Below the pieces are notes generated by a model. It was not told the origin of the DNA and did not search any database. It was given only the letters and a program-made list of their open reading frames with translations. Shown here piece after piece: positions 1 to 10,724 of a DNA stretch of 64,000 nucleotides. Made by a program: the position numbers and the translations under genes. Source of the DNA: Achromobacter aloeverae (lineage in GTDB: Bacteria; Pseudomonadota; Gammaproteobacteria; Burkholderiales; Burkholderiaceae_B); the NCBI RefSeq assembly GCF_004121055.1, contig NZ_PYAL01000005.1:248001-312000 (forward strand), written 5' to 3'. Each line of letters opens with the position of its first letter. Position 1 is the stretch's first letter.

Positions 1-1
1 G

Positions 2-1384
2 ATGTCATCTGAAATAGCGATTCGCGCGAATAACATCAGCAAGTGCTATCACGTCTACCACAAACCGAACGAAAGGCTGAAACAACTGATCATGCCGCGC
101 TTGCACCGCATGGTCGGGCGGCCCGCAAAGCACTATTTCAGCGAATTCTGGGCGCTCAGCGATGTCTCTTTCGAGATTCGGAAGGGAGAGACTGTGGGCA
201 TTGTTGGGCGCAACGGCAGCGGCAAATCCACATTGCTACAGATCATTTGCGGCACGTTGAATCCCACTAGCGGTAGCCTGTCGACCCGCGGCCGTATTGC
301 CGCGCTCCTGGAACTGGGCTCCGGTTTCAATCCGGAGTTCACTGGGCGCGAAAATGTCTATATGAATGGAGCCTTGCTGGGAATGAGCGCCAAGGAAGTG
401 GACGCGCGCTACGAAGACATCATTGCCTTCGCTGATATTGGCGATTTTGTCGAACAACCCGTCAAGACATATTCGAGCGGCATGGTAGTGCGCTTGGCCT
501 TTGCAGTGGCCATCAATGCGGATCCGGAAATACTTGTCGTCGACGAAGCGTTGTCGGTCGGTGACGAACTCTTCCAGCGGAAGTGCTTTGCGCGTATCGA
601 AGCGATAAAGAAGACCGGTGCCACCATATTGTTTGTCTCCCATTCGGGAGGCACCGTTGTGGAATTATGTGATCGCGCCATCCTGATGGATAAGGGCGAG
701 AAGTTGGCCGTCGGAACGCCCAAGCATATCGTCGCCCTATACCAGAAGCTGCTATACGCGTCGGAAGATGCTCGTGCCGAGGTGCGAGCCGCCATTAAAG
801 CGGGAACGCTGCAAACAAAAACCGGGCGTGATGGAGTGAAAAGCGATCTCCCCGCGCCCGAGAAGACGGTGTCCAGCGAGTCGCAGGCATTCCTCGACCC
901 GTCCCTGGTGCCTACCAGCACCGTGATTTATGAGCCGCAAGGCGTGGAAATATCCGATCCGCACGTGAGAACAGCGGCAGGCAATCGCGTAAACAACTTG
1001 GTCAGGGGCGAGGTCTACCAATACTGCTACCAAGCGGCGTTTTCCGTTGCGACGGAGCGCGTCCGCTTCGGCATGCTGATCAAGACAATTACTGGCGTGG
1101 AACTGGGGGGCGCGTCGGGCACGGCCGCTGGGCAGGCTGGCCTCGATTTTGCACCGGAAGATCTCGTAGAGGTCCGCATCGAGTTCCGTTGCGTTCTCAA
1201 TCCCGGTACCTACTTCTTCAATGCCGGCATCATGGGTATTGTAAATGGGACGGATACCTATCTCCACCGTATTGTCGACGCCGCCATGTTCCGTGTGCAG
1301 CCGGTACAGAATTCAGTGGCAAATGGCATCGTCGATTTCGAACCCACATTTCACCTGATCAACGAGCAGGCTTCAAATGAGTAG
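2..1384 (+). CDS. wzt: O-antigen ABC exporter ATPase, Wzt type, with C-terminal carbohydrate-binding domain
   Basis: Nucleotide-binding subunit of a polysaccharide ABC exporter that moves undecaprenyl-linked O-antigen across the inner membrane together with a Wzm permease. Residues 1-250 are the ABC domain: Walker A GRNGSGKST near residue 68, the signature SSGMVVRLAFA and Walker B ILVVDEA. Residues 300-460 match the Wzt C-terminal domain, which in known systems binds the finished chain end. The length of 460 fits Wzt with this domain. The ATG is the second base of the window and may be the true start. Its 3' end overlaps the next gene by 8 bases. No Wzm is in the window, so it presumably lies just upstream. 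Confidence 0.93.
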   Translation: MSSEIAIRANNISKCYHVYHKPNERLKQLIMPRLHRMVGRPAKHYFSEFWALSDVSFEIRKGETVGIVGRNGSGKSTLLQIICGTLNPTSGSLSTRGRIAALLELGSGFNPEFTGRENVYMNGALLGMSAKEVDARYEDIIAFADIGDFVEQPVKTYSSGMVVRLAFAVAINADPEILVVDEALSVGDELFQRKCFARIEAIKKTGATILFVSHSGGTVVELCDRAILMDKGEKLAVGTPKHIVALYQKLLYASEDARAEVRAAIKAGTLQTKTGRDGVKSDLPAPEKTVSSESQAFLDPSLVPTSTVIYEPQGVEISDPHVRTAAGNRVNNLVRGEVYQYCYQAAFSVATERVRFGMLIKTITGVELGGASGTAAGQAGLDFAPEDLVEVRIEFRCVLNPGTYFFNAGIMGIVNGTDTYLHRIVDAAMFRVQPVQNSVANGIVDFEPTFHLINEQASNE

Positions 1385-4300
1385 AAACCTGATCGCGGTG
1401 CTGGGTATGCACCGCAGCGGTACCAGCGCATTGACACGCGGCCTGCAGGTGTTCGGCGTGGACCTAGGCGACAGCCTGATGCCTCGCGTCGCAGGAATCA
1501 ATGACAAGGGCTTCTGGGAAGACAGCGATATTGTCTCGTTCAACGAGGAGATTCTTTACTCATTGGGCAGCAGTTGGCATTCCTTGGCGCCCTTGCCGGA
1601 CGATGCGCTCCAGCGCCTGGTAGAGGGAGGCTTTGTCGACCGTGGCGTCGTCATGCTTAACGCCAAGCTGGGTCGTGCCGAGTATTTCGGCATGAAGGAT
1701 CCTCGCCTTGGAAAGCTGCAATTTTTCTGGAATATCGTTTTCCAACGTTGCGGCGTGGAGCCGCGATACGTTTATTCGTTGCGTCATCCGCAAAGCGTTC
1801 GCGATTCCTTGATGAAGCGCGATGGCTTTGCGCCAGTGAAATGCTATTACTTGTGGGCGGAACATCTGGTATCAGTATTGGCGGACGAGCAGGTGATCCG
1901 CCGGCCGCGCGTGCTGGTTGACTACGATCTGCTGTTGGCCCGGCCCGAAGCGGAGCTCGCGTATGTCGCCGGAGTGCTGGGACTGTCCATGGACAAGCCG
2001 GGACTCGAACAATACGCTCAGCAGTTCCTGGACACAGGGCTGCGACACACTCAGTATGACCCGTCGACGTTGACGGCCGACGCGGACTGTCCTGCTTTCG
2101 TTGTCGAACTGTATGTCCAGCTGTTGCGTGTCGCGCAACGTGAAATCGACCTGGATGCGCCTGCGGTGAGGCAGGCTGTCGAGGGCTGTCGTACGCGCCT
2201 GCGCGAAATCGCTCCATTGTTACGACTCGCTGCGTATGAAGAAGACAGCCGTCTACGTCTTTGCCACGTCGAGACCGAGGTGACGCAACTGCGGTCCGAG
2301 ACCGAGCAGCAGGCTGCGCTAATCGCCGAATTGCGCGGGCACCTCGACGAGTTGAACACCGTACGCCAGAAGTCACGCGATCGGGCTGAAGAAATTCAGC
2401 AGCTTCTTATCGAGCTGAAGCGCCGTGACGTCCAGTTGTCCACGGTGAACGAAATGGTCAATGAGCAGGAGCGCCAACTGGAGGCGCTATCGAAGGCCCT
2501 CGACGATACTCGTAACTCGACCAGCTGGCGGCTGACCGCCCCGATGCGCTCGCTGATGTCCTCGTCGCGTCGTGTATCGACCGGCATGCAGGTCGCTCGC
2601 GCGGCGATTGCACGGCAGGGCGGACTTGCGCCTGCCCTGAGTAAGGTTGCCGCCATATTGCGTGACGAAGGTATCGCGGGAATTCGTGGCCGCGCACGCG
2701 CGGCCGCGCGCGCCGCCGTGCGGCCGGACGGCGACGTGATCATGGCCAGTGGCCGACAGCGTTCGGCGGTGAATTTCCGCCCTTATTACCTGAATCCTTT
2801 CTATGAGGTCATCGATGAGGACCTGCGCCACGCCCCAACGATAGGCATACACCTGCATCTGTACCACGACGATCTGCTCGATCAGGTGCTCGGGCACTTG
2901 CAGAATATTCCCTACGAGTTCGACCTATACGTGTCGGTGCGGGAGAGTGCCGACCCCGACGCGCTGGCCGCCATAATCGGCGCGGAGCTTCCCAAGGCGC
3001 GCAAAATCGTCGCAGAGCGCGTGCTCAATCGCGGACGAGATGTGGCGCCGTTTATCATCACGTTCGGAGAGCGGCTCAAACAATACGACGTCGTGGCGCA
3101 TCTTCATACCAAGAAAAGCCCGCACGCCGCCTTGCTCGCAAATTGGCTCTCGAACATCCTGGAGCTTCTTTATGGCTCGCCGGGTGGCGACAGCCGCACG
3201 GTGGTTCAGATCGTCAACCTGCTCAAGGGCGGCGCCAAGGTTGTTTATCCGGAAGGCAGTCTGTCGATCGCGATGGACCACACGGGCTGGGCCGATAACT
3301 ACGTCATGGCCGGTCGCCTGCTGCGGCGCTATACCCCATACCATATAGAGGACTTTCCGAGCATCGAATTTCCCCAGGGCATGATGTTCTGGGCACGGGG
3401 CGAATGCATTGCGGATTTTCTTTCCCTGCCCTTGAAAGTCGAGGATTTTCCGGAAGAGCCCATCGCCCCCGATGGCACGGTTGCCCACGCGCTCGAGCGC
3501 ATGATTCTGATCATGACCACGCGCTTCGACGGCGCTTGTGTGCGGTTGCACAAGCGTGACGTCACGGACGAATACCCTTACTACGAAGAGCAGCAGGATT
3601 TTTCCGCCATTATCCCGGCAGATGCTCCCAGGGTTTTGTCCTATTACCTGCCGCAGTTTCATCCGACGCCGGAAAATGATGAATGGCATGGTCAGGGCTT
3701 TACCGAGTGGACCAAGGTCCGCGCGGCCAACCCTCTGTTTCTTGAGCACTACCAGCAGCACATTCCTCATCCCGATCTTGGTTACTACCTGCTCGATTCG
3801 CCCATGACGCTGCAAAAGCAGGCCGACATGATGAAGAAGGCAGGCGTTCATGGCCAGATCTTCTATCACTATTGGTTCGGAGGGCGTCTGATCCTGGAAA
3901 AGCCAGCGCGTATGCTGCTGGAGAATACTCAGGTCGACATGCCATTCTGCTTCTGCTGGGCCAACGAGAACTGGACCCGCCGCTGGGACGGCAACGAGAA
4001 GGAAATCCTGCTCGGTCAGAATTATTCAGCCGAGGATGCGGTCGCGTTCATCGAGTACCTCATTCCCTTCTTCCGTGACAGCCGATATATAACGGTTGAG
4101 GGTCGGCCGGTGCTGTTCGTCTATCGTGCGTCTTCGATTCCCGACCCTGATATGTACGTCGAAGCCTGGGCAAAGACGTGCCAGCGCCATGGACTGCGCG
4201 CGCCCTATGTGGTTGCGGTACTGACCCGAGGCGCCACGGACCCGCGCGACTTCGGCATGGATGCTGGCACCGAGCGCGTGTTGCATGACTGGACAGGCGG

Positions 4301-6008
4301 CGCGGCTCCCGACATCTCGGCGCAACTGTCTTTCTATGATGATTTCAATGGCAGCGTCCTGCGTTACGAGGATGTGGCCAACGTTTATATCGGAGAAAAT
4401 CCGGAGCGTCCTTTTACCTGGTTCCGCAATGCTGTGCCGATCTGGGACAACACGGCCCGTTATGGCTCGGAGGCTTATGTCGTCCATGACAGCTCCCCAC
4501 GGAAATTCCAGCAATGGATGCAGGTTCTGGTCGACCAGGCGATGGCGCATCTGCCTGGCGACCGCCACTTTATCCTGGTGAATGCCTGGAACGAGTGGGC
4601 CGAAGGGGCACACCTCGAGCCCGACACCAAGCACGGTTACGCCTATTTAAATTCGATAGGTCGTGCGCTGTCATATCAGCCCTATGATTCGCTTCTGTAC
4701 GCGGAGGATGCGGCGTTGGCGAACACGCTGGTCGAGATCGAGATGGCCAGCTCTGCCGCCGACAGCCTGTTGATCGACGACACGCTGTGCGCTCGCTTCT
4801 TGCGGTGCCTCGCCAATTCGACGCTTTTCCGCAAATGCCTCGTGCGTTTCACGCAACCGCGCTACGCGCAATTGATGCGCGAGGTCGATCCAGGGCTGCC
4901 TCTCGTGGAATCGGGCGATACGGCGTCCTACAAGATCGTGATCGGTTGTGTGAGTTTCTTCACCCCCGACGCACTGGAAATGATGGTGCGCATGGGGGTG
5001 GCGTACAAGACCGCGGTCGTGATAGCCAACACTTACGATGGTGGCGGTAAGCTGCTGTCCGTGGCCGAAAATGCGAGTGTTGATCGGTCGGCGACGTATG
5101 GCGCGGCATTCGCTTTGTATCCCCGGGTCAACCAGGGCGATTTCAAGGTTTTCAAGCTCTGTCCGGCCGCGCGTTGCGTCGTCGCCCATGCCGACCCGCA
5201 CCATTATCGGGACATGCCCGTTGTCACGACGATCATTCGCATCCACGCAAATGGCGAATTGCGACTGCTCGAGAACGCCCTGCTGACACTGCTGGCTCAG
5301 AAGGGCTGCCATGTGCGGCCACTGGTGACGGCCCAGGACTTCAGCGACGTGCGTAAGGCACAGCTAGAGGCGCTCTTGGCGTCGTATCCCTGGCATGCGG
5401 ACTGCACGCCTGTTGTCCGCTATTTCGATTCGCCGGGCGGAACCGGCGACATGCGATCGGTAATGATGAACGAAGCGTTGAAGTCTGTTTGCGGTGGTTA
5501 TGCCGCTTTCCTGGACTACGATGATCTTATGTTTCCGGGCGCCTATGCCAGTCTTATCGACCGGCTGCTGAAGACGGGTAAGGCAGTGGCGTTTGGCCGG
5601 GTCTTTGTCGCGATCTACGATTCCCGACTGCAAACAATAACCGAGCGACGCCGTACCTATGAATATGGGCGCAGCTACGACGATTTCCGTCTCGACAACC
5701 ACGCGCCGATCCATAGTTTCCTGCTGGATATGGATAAACTCGATGTCCAGGACATCGTCTATTACGCTGATCAGAAGTATATGGAGGATTATCTAATGAC
5801 GATGCAGATATTCACCGCGGATAATGCTGACTGGGAGGCTCTGTCAAGTCCGCATATCTATGTCGGGGACTACATGCATAGTGCCGATCGTGCGCATACG
5901 CTGGCAATATTGGATGTCGAAAGTCGCGCGAAGCTGTTGCAGAGCGAGGAGTACGAAAAATGTCGGCTGCGTCTTGCGGAAATGCGCAAAAAAACGGCCG
6001 GACGCTGA
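1377..6008 (+). CDS. Giant four-module sulfotransferase / RgpF / WbsX / glycosyltransferase fusion
   Basis: A 1543-residue cytoplasmic protein. Residues 1-270 are sulfotransferase-like, with a PAPS-loop motif GMHRSGTSAL at the N-terminus and a YSLRHPQSVRDSL 3'-phosphate-binding motif. Residues 290-390 are heptad-rich and probably coiled coil, ending in an NSTSWRLTAPMR segment common in bacterial glycosyltransferases. Residues 488-730 match rhamnan-synthesis RgpF (RGRDVAPF, HLHTKKS). Residues 750-1100 match the WbsX glycosyltransferase family (YLPQFHPTPEND, WANENWTRRWDG, NAWNEWAEGAHLEPD). Residues 1180-1543 resemble a GT-A fold with LDYDD near 1378. It is translationally coupled to wzt. It probably assembles and terminates the O-chain; the substrates are unknown. 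Confidence 0.85.
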   Translation: MSRNLIAVLGMHRSGTSALTRGLQVFGVDLGDSLMPRVAGINDKGFWEDSDIVSFNEEILYSLGSSWHSLAPLPDDALQRLVEGGFVDRGVVMLNAKLGRAEYFGMKDPRLGKLQFFWNIVFQRCGVEPRYVYSLRHPQSVRDSLMKRDGFAPVKCYYLWAEHLVSVLADEQVIRRPRVLVDYDLLLARPEAELAYVAGVLGLSMDKPGLEQYAQQFLDTGLRHTQYDPSTLTADADCPAFVVELYVQLLRVAQREIDLDAPAVRQAVEGCRTRLREIAPLLRLAAYEEDSRLRLCHVETEVTQLRSETEQQAALIAELRGHLDELNTVRQKSRDRAEEIQQLLIELKRRDVQLSTVNEMVNEQERQLEALSKALDDTRNSTSWRLTAPMRSLMSSSRRVSTGMQVARAAIARQGGLAPALSKVAAILRDEGIAGIRGRARAAARAAVRPDGDVIMASGRQRSAVNFRPYYLNPFYEVIDEDLRHAPTIGIHLHLYHDDLLDQVLGHLQNIPYEFDLYVSVRESADPDALAAIIGAELPKARKIVAERVLNRGRDVAPFIITFGERLKQYDVVAHLHTKKSPHAALLANWLSNILELLYGSPGGDSRTVVQIVNLLKGGAKVVYPEGSLSIAMDHTGWADNYVMAGRLLRRYTPYHIEDFPSIEFPQGMMFWARGECIADFLSLPLKVEDFPEEPIAPDGTVAHALERMILIMTTRFDGACVRLHKRDVTDEYPYYEEQQDFSAIIPADAPRVLSYYLPQFHPTPENDEWHGQGFTEWTKVRAANPLFLEHYQQHIPHPDLGYYLLDSPMTLQKQADMMKKAGVHGQIFYHYWFGGRLILEKPARMLLENTQVDMPFCFCWANENWTRRWDGNEKEILLGQNYSAEDAVAFIEYLIPFFRDSRYITVEGRPVLFVYRASSIPDPDMYVEAWAKTCQRHGLRAPYVVAVLTRGATDPRDFGMDAGTERVLHDWTGGAAPDISAQLSFYDDFNGSVLRYEDVANVYIGENPERPFTWFRNAVPIWDNTARYGSEAYVVHDSSPRKFQQWMQVLVDQAMAHLPGDRHFILVNAWNEWAEGAHLEPDTKHGYAYLNSIGRALSYQPYDSLLYAEDAALANTLVEIEMASSAADSLLIDDTLCARFLRCLANSTLFRKCLVRFTQPRYAQLMREVDPGLPLVESGDTASYKIVIGCVSFFTPDALEMMVRMGVAYKTAVVIANTYDGGGKLLSVAENASVDRSATYGAAFALYPRVNQGDFKVFKLCPAARCVVAHADPHHYRDMPVVTTIIRIHANGELRLLENALLTLLAQKGCHVRPLVTAQDFSDVRKAQLEALLASYPWHADCTPVVRYFDSPGGTGDMRSVMMNEALKSVCGGYAAFLDYDDLMFPGAYASLIDRLLKTGKAVAFGRVFVAIYDSRLQTITERRRTYEYGRSYDDFRLDNHAPIHSFLLDMDKLDVQDIVYYADQKYMEDYLMTMQIFTADNADWEALSSPHIYVGDYMHSADRAHTLAILDVESRAKLLQSEEYEKCRLRLAEMRKKTAGR

Positions 6009-6047
6009 TCGCATGTGGTTCCTTCCGCCCCCTTTCCTGCGAATCCG

Positions 6048-7430
6048 ATGAGTTTCAGGTCCATCCCTGACTTCGTGGACAGGTATGCGCCTGCATGGAT
6101 CGCGGTCATATTTACCATGGCCGTGCTCCTCGTGTGTTACCCGGGATTCATGTCTTACGACAGTCTGCGCATGCTCGAAGAGGCGCGGTCGCATGTATAT
6201 GGCGGAATTTATCCGGCAATGCCTGTCTACCTGATGCGGTTGTCGGACATCACGGGGCACGGCCCGACGGTGATGCTCGTGGTCCAGAATTTTCTAATTT
6301 TTCTCGGTCTGGCAATCATATTGAGATTTCTTGCCGCGCCGTGGTGGTTTGCCGTGATGGTGATGGCGCTGATTTTGAGCATGCCGGTCGTTGTCGGGCC
6401 TATGCTGGTCGTCTGGAAAGACGTCACCACCACAGCGCCCATGCTTATGGCTCTGGTGCTCATCTATTGGGCGCGACGACATCCAAGTTCCCCCCGGGCG
6501 CCGGCGGCGAAGTGGTGCAGCATGCTGCTTCTCATCGTGGCGTCGTTGGTACGATTCAATGCCGTAACGGCCACGGCGGTCATCGCCGTGTACTGGGTGC
6601 TGTCGTTCTATTCCGGGCGAAGCCGGTTGAAACAGGTGGCAATTTTCCTGCTTGCGCTCGCTGCCATGGCGGCATGCAACAAGGTTGTCAATGGATACTC
6701 TTTTCCACGGTTTCAGAAACTCGCCGGCAATGACCTCGCATACGGCATCATGAATTACGACCTGGTAGGAATTTCCAAGTGGTCCGGTACTCCGCTGGTG
6801 CCGGTCGCTCCCGCAAGCGATCCGCTGTTTCCCAAGGCGACCATCACCGATATCAGTCGTATCTACAATTCCCTTGGCGCCTTGCATATCCAGGCAGCGA
6901 ACGAGGCGCTGGGGAATCCCGTTAAACTCGCCGCCCCTGGATATTCAAATAATGACATCGCTCATGCGTGGATTGACGCCATCCTTCGATATCCGGCAGC
7001 TTATCTTCGCTATCGTCGCGATTTGTTTGAAGAAATAATAGGCGCAAAACCCACTCCGACGTTCGAGCCTACGCATTACGGGAAAATAGACGATAACAAC
7101 TTAGGAATGAAATTTACCGATCGCGCGATTACCGGACAGGTTCTGACATATATCGAGAACGCTTCGACGGTGACGTTGGGCAAGCCCTGGCCTTATCTTT
7201 TGTTATCTATCGGATGTACCGCGATCATGCTAGGTTTGCGTACAATACCAGGACATCTCAGGGCGCTTGGAGGGGTGGCATTCTGCGCGGCGATAATGTA
7301 CATCGTGCCGTTCTTCGCCATGACGGGAACCGGTGAGGTGAGGTACGTCTATCCCACCCTGATCCTGGGAAGTGTTCCAATATTGGTGCTCCTGCTCGGA
7401 TGGCGGAGCAGGGCTGGGATAGCGCAGTAG
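6048..7430 (+). CDS. Polytopic membrane protein, candidate GT-C-like glycosyltransferase
   Basis: An integral membrane protein of about 460 residues with roughly ten hydrophobic segments, a conserved PGFMSYDS near the first loop, VVWKDV after a transmembrane segment, and LVRFNA. The gene at 17140-18555 has the same landmarks (PGLMSFDS, VLWKDV, LRYNAL) and is clearly a paralog. It follows the giant fusion by about 40 bases. I took ATG 6048; an in-frame GTG at 6015 is possible and neither has a clear ribosome site. The family is functionally unassigned. By context it may be the periplasmic transferase of a GtrA/GtrB-type side-chain system, but a flippase or ligase role cannot be excluded. Confidence 0.75.
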   Translation: MSFRSIPDFVDRYAPAWIAVIFTMAVLLVCYPGFMSYDSLRMLEEARSHVYGGIYPAMPVYLMRLSDITGHGPTVMLVVQNFLIFLGLAIILRFLAAPWWFAVMVMALILSMPVVVGPMLVVWKDVTTTAPMLMALVLIYWARRHPSSPRAPAAKWCSMLLLIVASLVRFNAVTATAVIAVYWVLSFYSGRSRLKQVAIFLLALAAMAACNKVVNGYSFPRFQKLAGNDLAYGIMNYDLVGISKWSGTPLVPVAPASDPLFPKATITDISRIYNSLGALHIQAANEALGNPVKLAAPGYSNNDIAHAWIDAILRYPAAYLRYRRDLFEEIIGAKPTPTFEPTHYGKIDDNNLGMKFTDRAITGQVLTYIENASTVTLGKPWPYLLLSIGCTAIMLGLRTIPGHLRALGGVAFCAAIMYIVPFFAMTGTGEVRYVYPTLILGSVPILVLLLGWRSRAGIAQ

Positions 7431-7460
7431 ATCCTCTAACTTTCTGATAAGTAAATTCAA

Positions 7461-8234
7461 ATGAAAGCAGTGATTCTTGCGGGGGGGCTCGGAACCCGCA
7501 TTAGCGAAGAAACCTCGGTCCGCCCCAAGCCCATGGTGGAGATCGGCGGCAAACCTATCCTCTGGCACATCATGAAGATCTATTCCGCGCATGGAATCAA
7601 CGAATTCATCGTGTGCTGCGGCTACAAGGGCTATGTAATCAAGGAGTATTTCGCCAACTACTTCCTTCATATGTCCGACGTAACGTTCGACATGGAGAAG
7701 AACAGCATGCATGTGCATCAGCGTTACGCCGAACCTTGGAAGGTGACTCTGGTGGACACGGGCGATAGCACCATGACCGGTGGGCGCCTGAGACGCGTGG
7801 CCGACTATGTACGCAACGACGAAGCTTTTTGCATGACCTACGGTGACGGCGTCGGAAATGTGGACATTACCGCGCTCATCGCCTTCCACAAGGCGCAGAA
7901 CGTCAAGGCAACACTGACTGCCACAATACCGCCCGGCCGATTCGGCGCGCTCGAAATCACGGACGGCAAGGTCAATAGTTTCAAGGAGAAACCGCAAGGG
8001 GATGGCGCCATGATCAATGGCGGCTTTTTCGTCCTTTCCCCGGATGTGCTGGACCTCATCGACGGCGACCCGACGATATGGGAACGTGAACCTCTGGAGC
8101 GTCTCGCCGAGGCCGGGCAACTCGCCGCTTATCCACATTCGGGTTTCTGGCAGCCCATGGACACGTTGCGCGACAAGACGCATCTGGAAGAACTTTGGCA
8201 AGGCGGAGCAGCCCCGTGGAAGGTGTGGTCGTGA
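7461..8234 (+). CDS. rfbF: Glucose-1-phosphate cytidylyltransferase
   Basis: Makes CDP-D-glucose from CTP and glucose 1-phosphate, the first committed step to CDP-3,6-dideoxyhexoses. The 257 residues match the family length. The nucleotide-binding [18 protein letters not shown] opens the protein, followed by the conserved region around [11 protein letters not shown] and the sugar-binding GDGVGNVDI. It overlaps rfbG by 4 bases, forming an operon with the dehydratase that uses its product. Confidence 0.96.
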   Translation: MKAVILAGGLGTRISEETSVRPKPMVEIGGKPILWHIMKIYSAHGINEFIVCCGYKGYVIKEYFANYFLHMSDVTFDMEKNSMHVHQRYAEPWKVTLVDTGDSTMTGGRLRRVADYVRNDEAFCMTYGDGVGNVDITALIAFHKAQNVKATLTATIPPGRFGALEITDGKVNSFKEKPQGDGAMINGGFFVLSPDVLDLIDGDPTIWEREPLERLAEAGQLAAYPHSGFWQPMDTLRDKTHLEELWQGGAAPWKVWS

Positions 8235-9310
8235 ATCCCGAGTTCTGGAATGGGCGACGCGTGTTCCTCACCGGGCACACGGGTTTCAAAGGCAGCTGGA
8301 TGGCGTTATGGCTGCAATCCCTGGGCGCTGACGTGACCGGTTTCGCGCTAGCGCCCCCGACCCATCCCAACCTTTTCGACATTGCCGACGTCGCCCGGGG
8401 GCTATGCCACCATGTGGCCGATATCCGCAACGCCGATGCGCTGCATCGCGTCATGGCCGAATGCAAACCGGACGTGGTTATTCACATGGCCGCGCAACCA
8501 TTGGTGCGCTACTCGTATGATGAACCGGTCGAAACGTATGCGACCAATGTCATGGGTACGGTTCATTTGCTCGAGGCGGTCCGTCGTGTCGGCGGGGTGC
8601 GGGCGGTGGTGAACATTACTACTGACAAGTGCTACGAGAATCGTGAATGGATCTGGGGCTACCGCGAAAACGAGCCTATGGGCGGCTACGATCCCTATAG
8701 CAACAGCAAGGGCTGCGCGGAACTAGTAAGCGCTGCCTATCGTTCTTCCTTTTTCAACCCCGCCGATTACGCACGTCACGGCGTGGCGGTGGCGACGGTC
8801 CGAGCGGGCAACGTGATCGGCGGCGGCGACTGGGCCAAGGATAGGCTCATTCCGGACATCCTGGCCGCCTTCGAGGCGGGGCAGGCAGTGCACATCCGCA
8901 ACCCGGGGGCGATTCGTCCCTGGCAGCATGTATTGGAGCCGCTGCGTGGCTACCTGATGCTCGCGGAACGTCTGGTGGAAGCCGGTCCTGAATTTGGAGG
9001 TGCCTGGAATTTCGGTCCGCATGCCGATGATGCACGGCCGGTGGGTTGGATCGTCGAGCGCATGGGCAAGCTGTGGGGAGCAGGGGCACGCTGGGAAGTG
9101 GATAACGGCCAGCATCCCCATGAAGCGCATTTTCTGAGGCTCGATATCACCAAGGCCATGACACAGTTGGGCTGGTATCCCGCTCTGCGACTGGAAACCG
9201 CACTGCAGAGGATTATCGAATGGTCCCGCGCGCGGATGAGCGGCGCGGACATGCGGCAAGTGACGCTGGCGCAGATCCAGGCCTATCAGGCGACAGCGAC
9301 GCAGGGGTGA
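8231..9310 (+). CDS. rfbG: CDP-glucose 4,6-dehydratase
   Basis: Converts CDP-glucose to CDP-4-keto-6-deoxyglucose with tightly bound NAD. It is an extended SDR: the dinucleotide-binding GHTGFKGSW lies near residue 15 and a YSNSKGCAE active-site YxxxK near residue 155. I chose GTG 8231, which overlaps the rfbF stop as GTGA and has AAGG a few bases upstream. An ATG at 8195 would add 12 residues unlike the family N-terminus. Confidence 0.94.
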   Translation: MNPEFWNGRRVFLTGHTGFKGSWMALWLQSLGADVTGFALAPPTHPNLFDIADVARGLCHHVADIRNADALHRVMAECKPDVVIHMAAQPLVRYSYDEPVETYATNVMGTVHLLEAVRRVGGVRAVVNITTDKCYENREWIWGYRENEPMGGYDPYSNSKGCAELVSAAYRSSFFNPADYARHGVAVATVRAGNVIGGGDWAKDRLIPDILAAFEAGQAVHIRNPGAIRPWQHVLEPLRGYLMLAERLVEAGPEFGGAWNFGPHADDARPVGWIVERMGKLWGAGARWEVDNGQHPHEAHFLRLDITKAMTQLGWYPALRLETALQRIIEWSRARMSGADMRQVTLAQIQAYQATATQG

Positions 9311-9390
9311 AGCTGCCTCTTCGTCGCTGTGGCAGTGTCGTCTACACTAACGCCAACTGAATAACATCTTTTATTAAATACCGAACCTCC

Positions 9391-10713
9391 ATGCAAAACG
9401 ACAAAGCCGACGCCCTGCGCAAACAGATTCACGATCTTGTGGCCGAATATGCCGCAATTTCTTTGCGCCCGCAGCCTTTCCTGCCCGGCGCGACCACGGT
9501 GCCCCCGTCCGGCAAACTGCTTGACGCGACCGAGTTGCAGTACATGGTCGAGGCGTCGCTGGATGGCTGGTTGACCACCGGCCGTTTCAATGCCGAATTT
9601 GAACGCAAGTTGGCCGCTTTCATCGGCGTGAAGCATTTGATCACGGTGAATTCAGGTTCGTCGGCCAATCTGGTGGCATTCAGCACGCTTACCTCGCCTA
9701 AGCTGGGCGACCGGGCCATCCGCAAGGGCGACGAAGTCATCGGTGTGGCAGCCGGGTTTCCGACTACCGTCAATCCGATCCTCCAGTTCGGTGCCGTGCC
9801 CGTCTTCGTCGACGTCGATCCGCTGACCCACAATATCGACGCCAGCAAGATCGAGGCAGCCATCAGCCCCAAGACCAAGGCGATCATGCTGGCCCACTCC
9901 TTGGGCAACCCATTCAATCTGGATGCGGTCACCGCGATTTGCAAGAAGTACAACCTTTGGCTGGTGGAAGACTGTTGCGATGCCCTCGGCTCGACTTACC
10001 GAGGCCAGATGTGTGGCACCTTCGGTGATATCGCCACGCTCAGTTTTTACCCCGCCCACCACATCACCATGGGTGAAGGCGGTGCAGTTTTCACCAATAG
10101 CGATGAACTCAAGGCCATCGCCGAAAGCTTCCGAGATTGGGGTCGGGACTGCTATTGCGCTCCCGGCAAGGACAACACCTGCGGCAAGCGCTTCTGCTGG
10201 AAGTTGGGTGACCTTCCGGAAGGTTATGACCATAAATACACCTATAGCCACATCGGCTACAACCTGAAGATTTCCGATATGCAGGCGGCTTGTGGCTTGG
10301 CCCAACTTGCCAAGGCGCCGGCTTTCATCCAGGCACGCAAGGACAACTACTCATTCCTGCGCGAGCGCCTCGTCAACTGCGAGGAGTTCATCAACTTGCC
10401 GCAGCCCACCGAGCACTCGGACCCCTCGTGGTTCGGCTTTCCCATCACCATGAAGCCCGAATCGCCGGTCACTCGCCTGGAGCTGCTCAACTATCTGGAC
10501 GAGAAAAAAGTCGGTACGCGCCTGTTGTTCGCCGGTAATCTGATACGCCAGCCGTCGATGATCGGTGCCCATTACCGCGTGAGCGGCGATCTGACCAACA
10601 CCGACAACGTTATGAACAATACGTTTTGGATCGGCGTGCAGCCTTCGCTGAGCAAGGACATGCTGGAGTACGCCGCATCGCGTATCGAAACCTTCCTGGG
10701 CGTCGATTTCTGA
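9391..10713 (+). CDS. rfbH: CDP-4-keto-6-deoxyglucose 3-dehydrase (E1, PMP and Fe-S dependent)
   Basis: Removes the C3 hydroxyl of CDP-4-keto-6-deoxyglucose, using pyridoxamine phosphate and a [2Fe-2S] cluster. The aminotransferase-fold lysine is replaced by histidine in [14 protein letters not shown], as in the E1 family. The cluster ligands follow the family spacing C-X57-C-X-C-X7-C, ending in the [11 protein letters not shown] region. The 440 residues match the family. Known E1 enzymes need an NAD(P)H-dependent reductase (E3, RfbI/DdhD), and none is encoded in this window. An 80-base A/T-rich gap separates it from rfbG. Confidence 0.95.
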   Translation: MQNDKADALRKQIHDLVAEYAAISLRPQPFLPGATTVPPSGKLLDATELQYMVEASLDGWLTTGRFNAEFERKLAAFIGVKHLITVNSGSSANLVAFSTLTSPKLGDRAIRKGDEVIGVAAGFPTTVNPILQFGAVPVFVDVDPLTHNIDASKIEAAISPKTKAIMLAHSLGNPFNLDAVTAICKKYNLWLVEDCCDALGSTYRGQMCGTFGDIATLSFYPAHHITMGEGGAVFTNSDELKAIAESFRDWGRDCYCAPGKDNTCGKRFCWKLGDLPEGYDHKYTYSHIGYNLKISDMQAACGLAQLAKAPAFIQARKDNYSFLRERLVNCEEFINLPQPTEHSDPSWFGFPITMKPESPVTRLELLNYLDEKKVGTRLLFAGNLIRQPSMIGAHYRVSGDLTNTDNVMNNTFWIGVQPSLSKDMLEYAASRIETFLGVDF

Positions 10714-10724
10714 GCTTGCGATCC

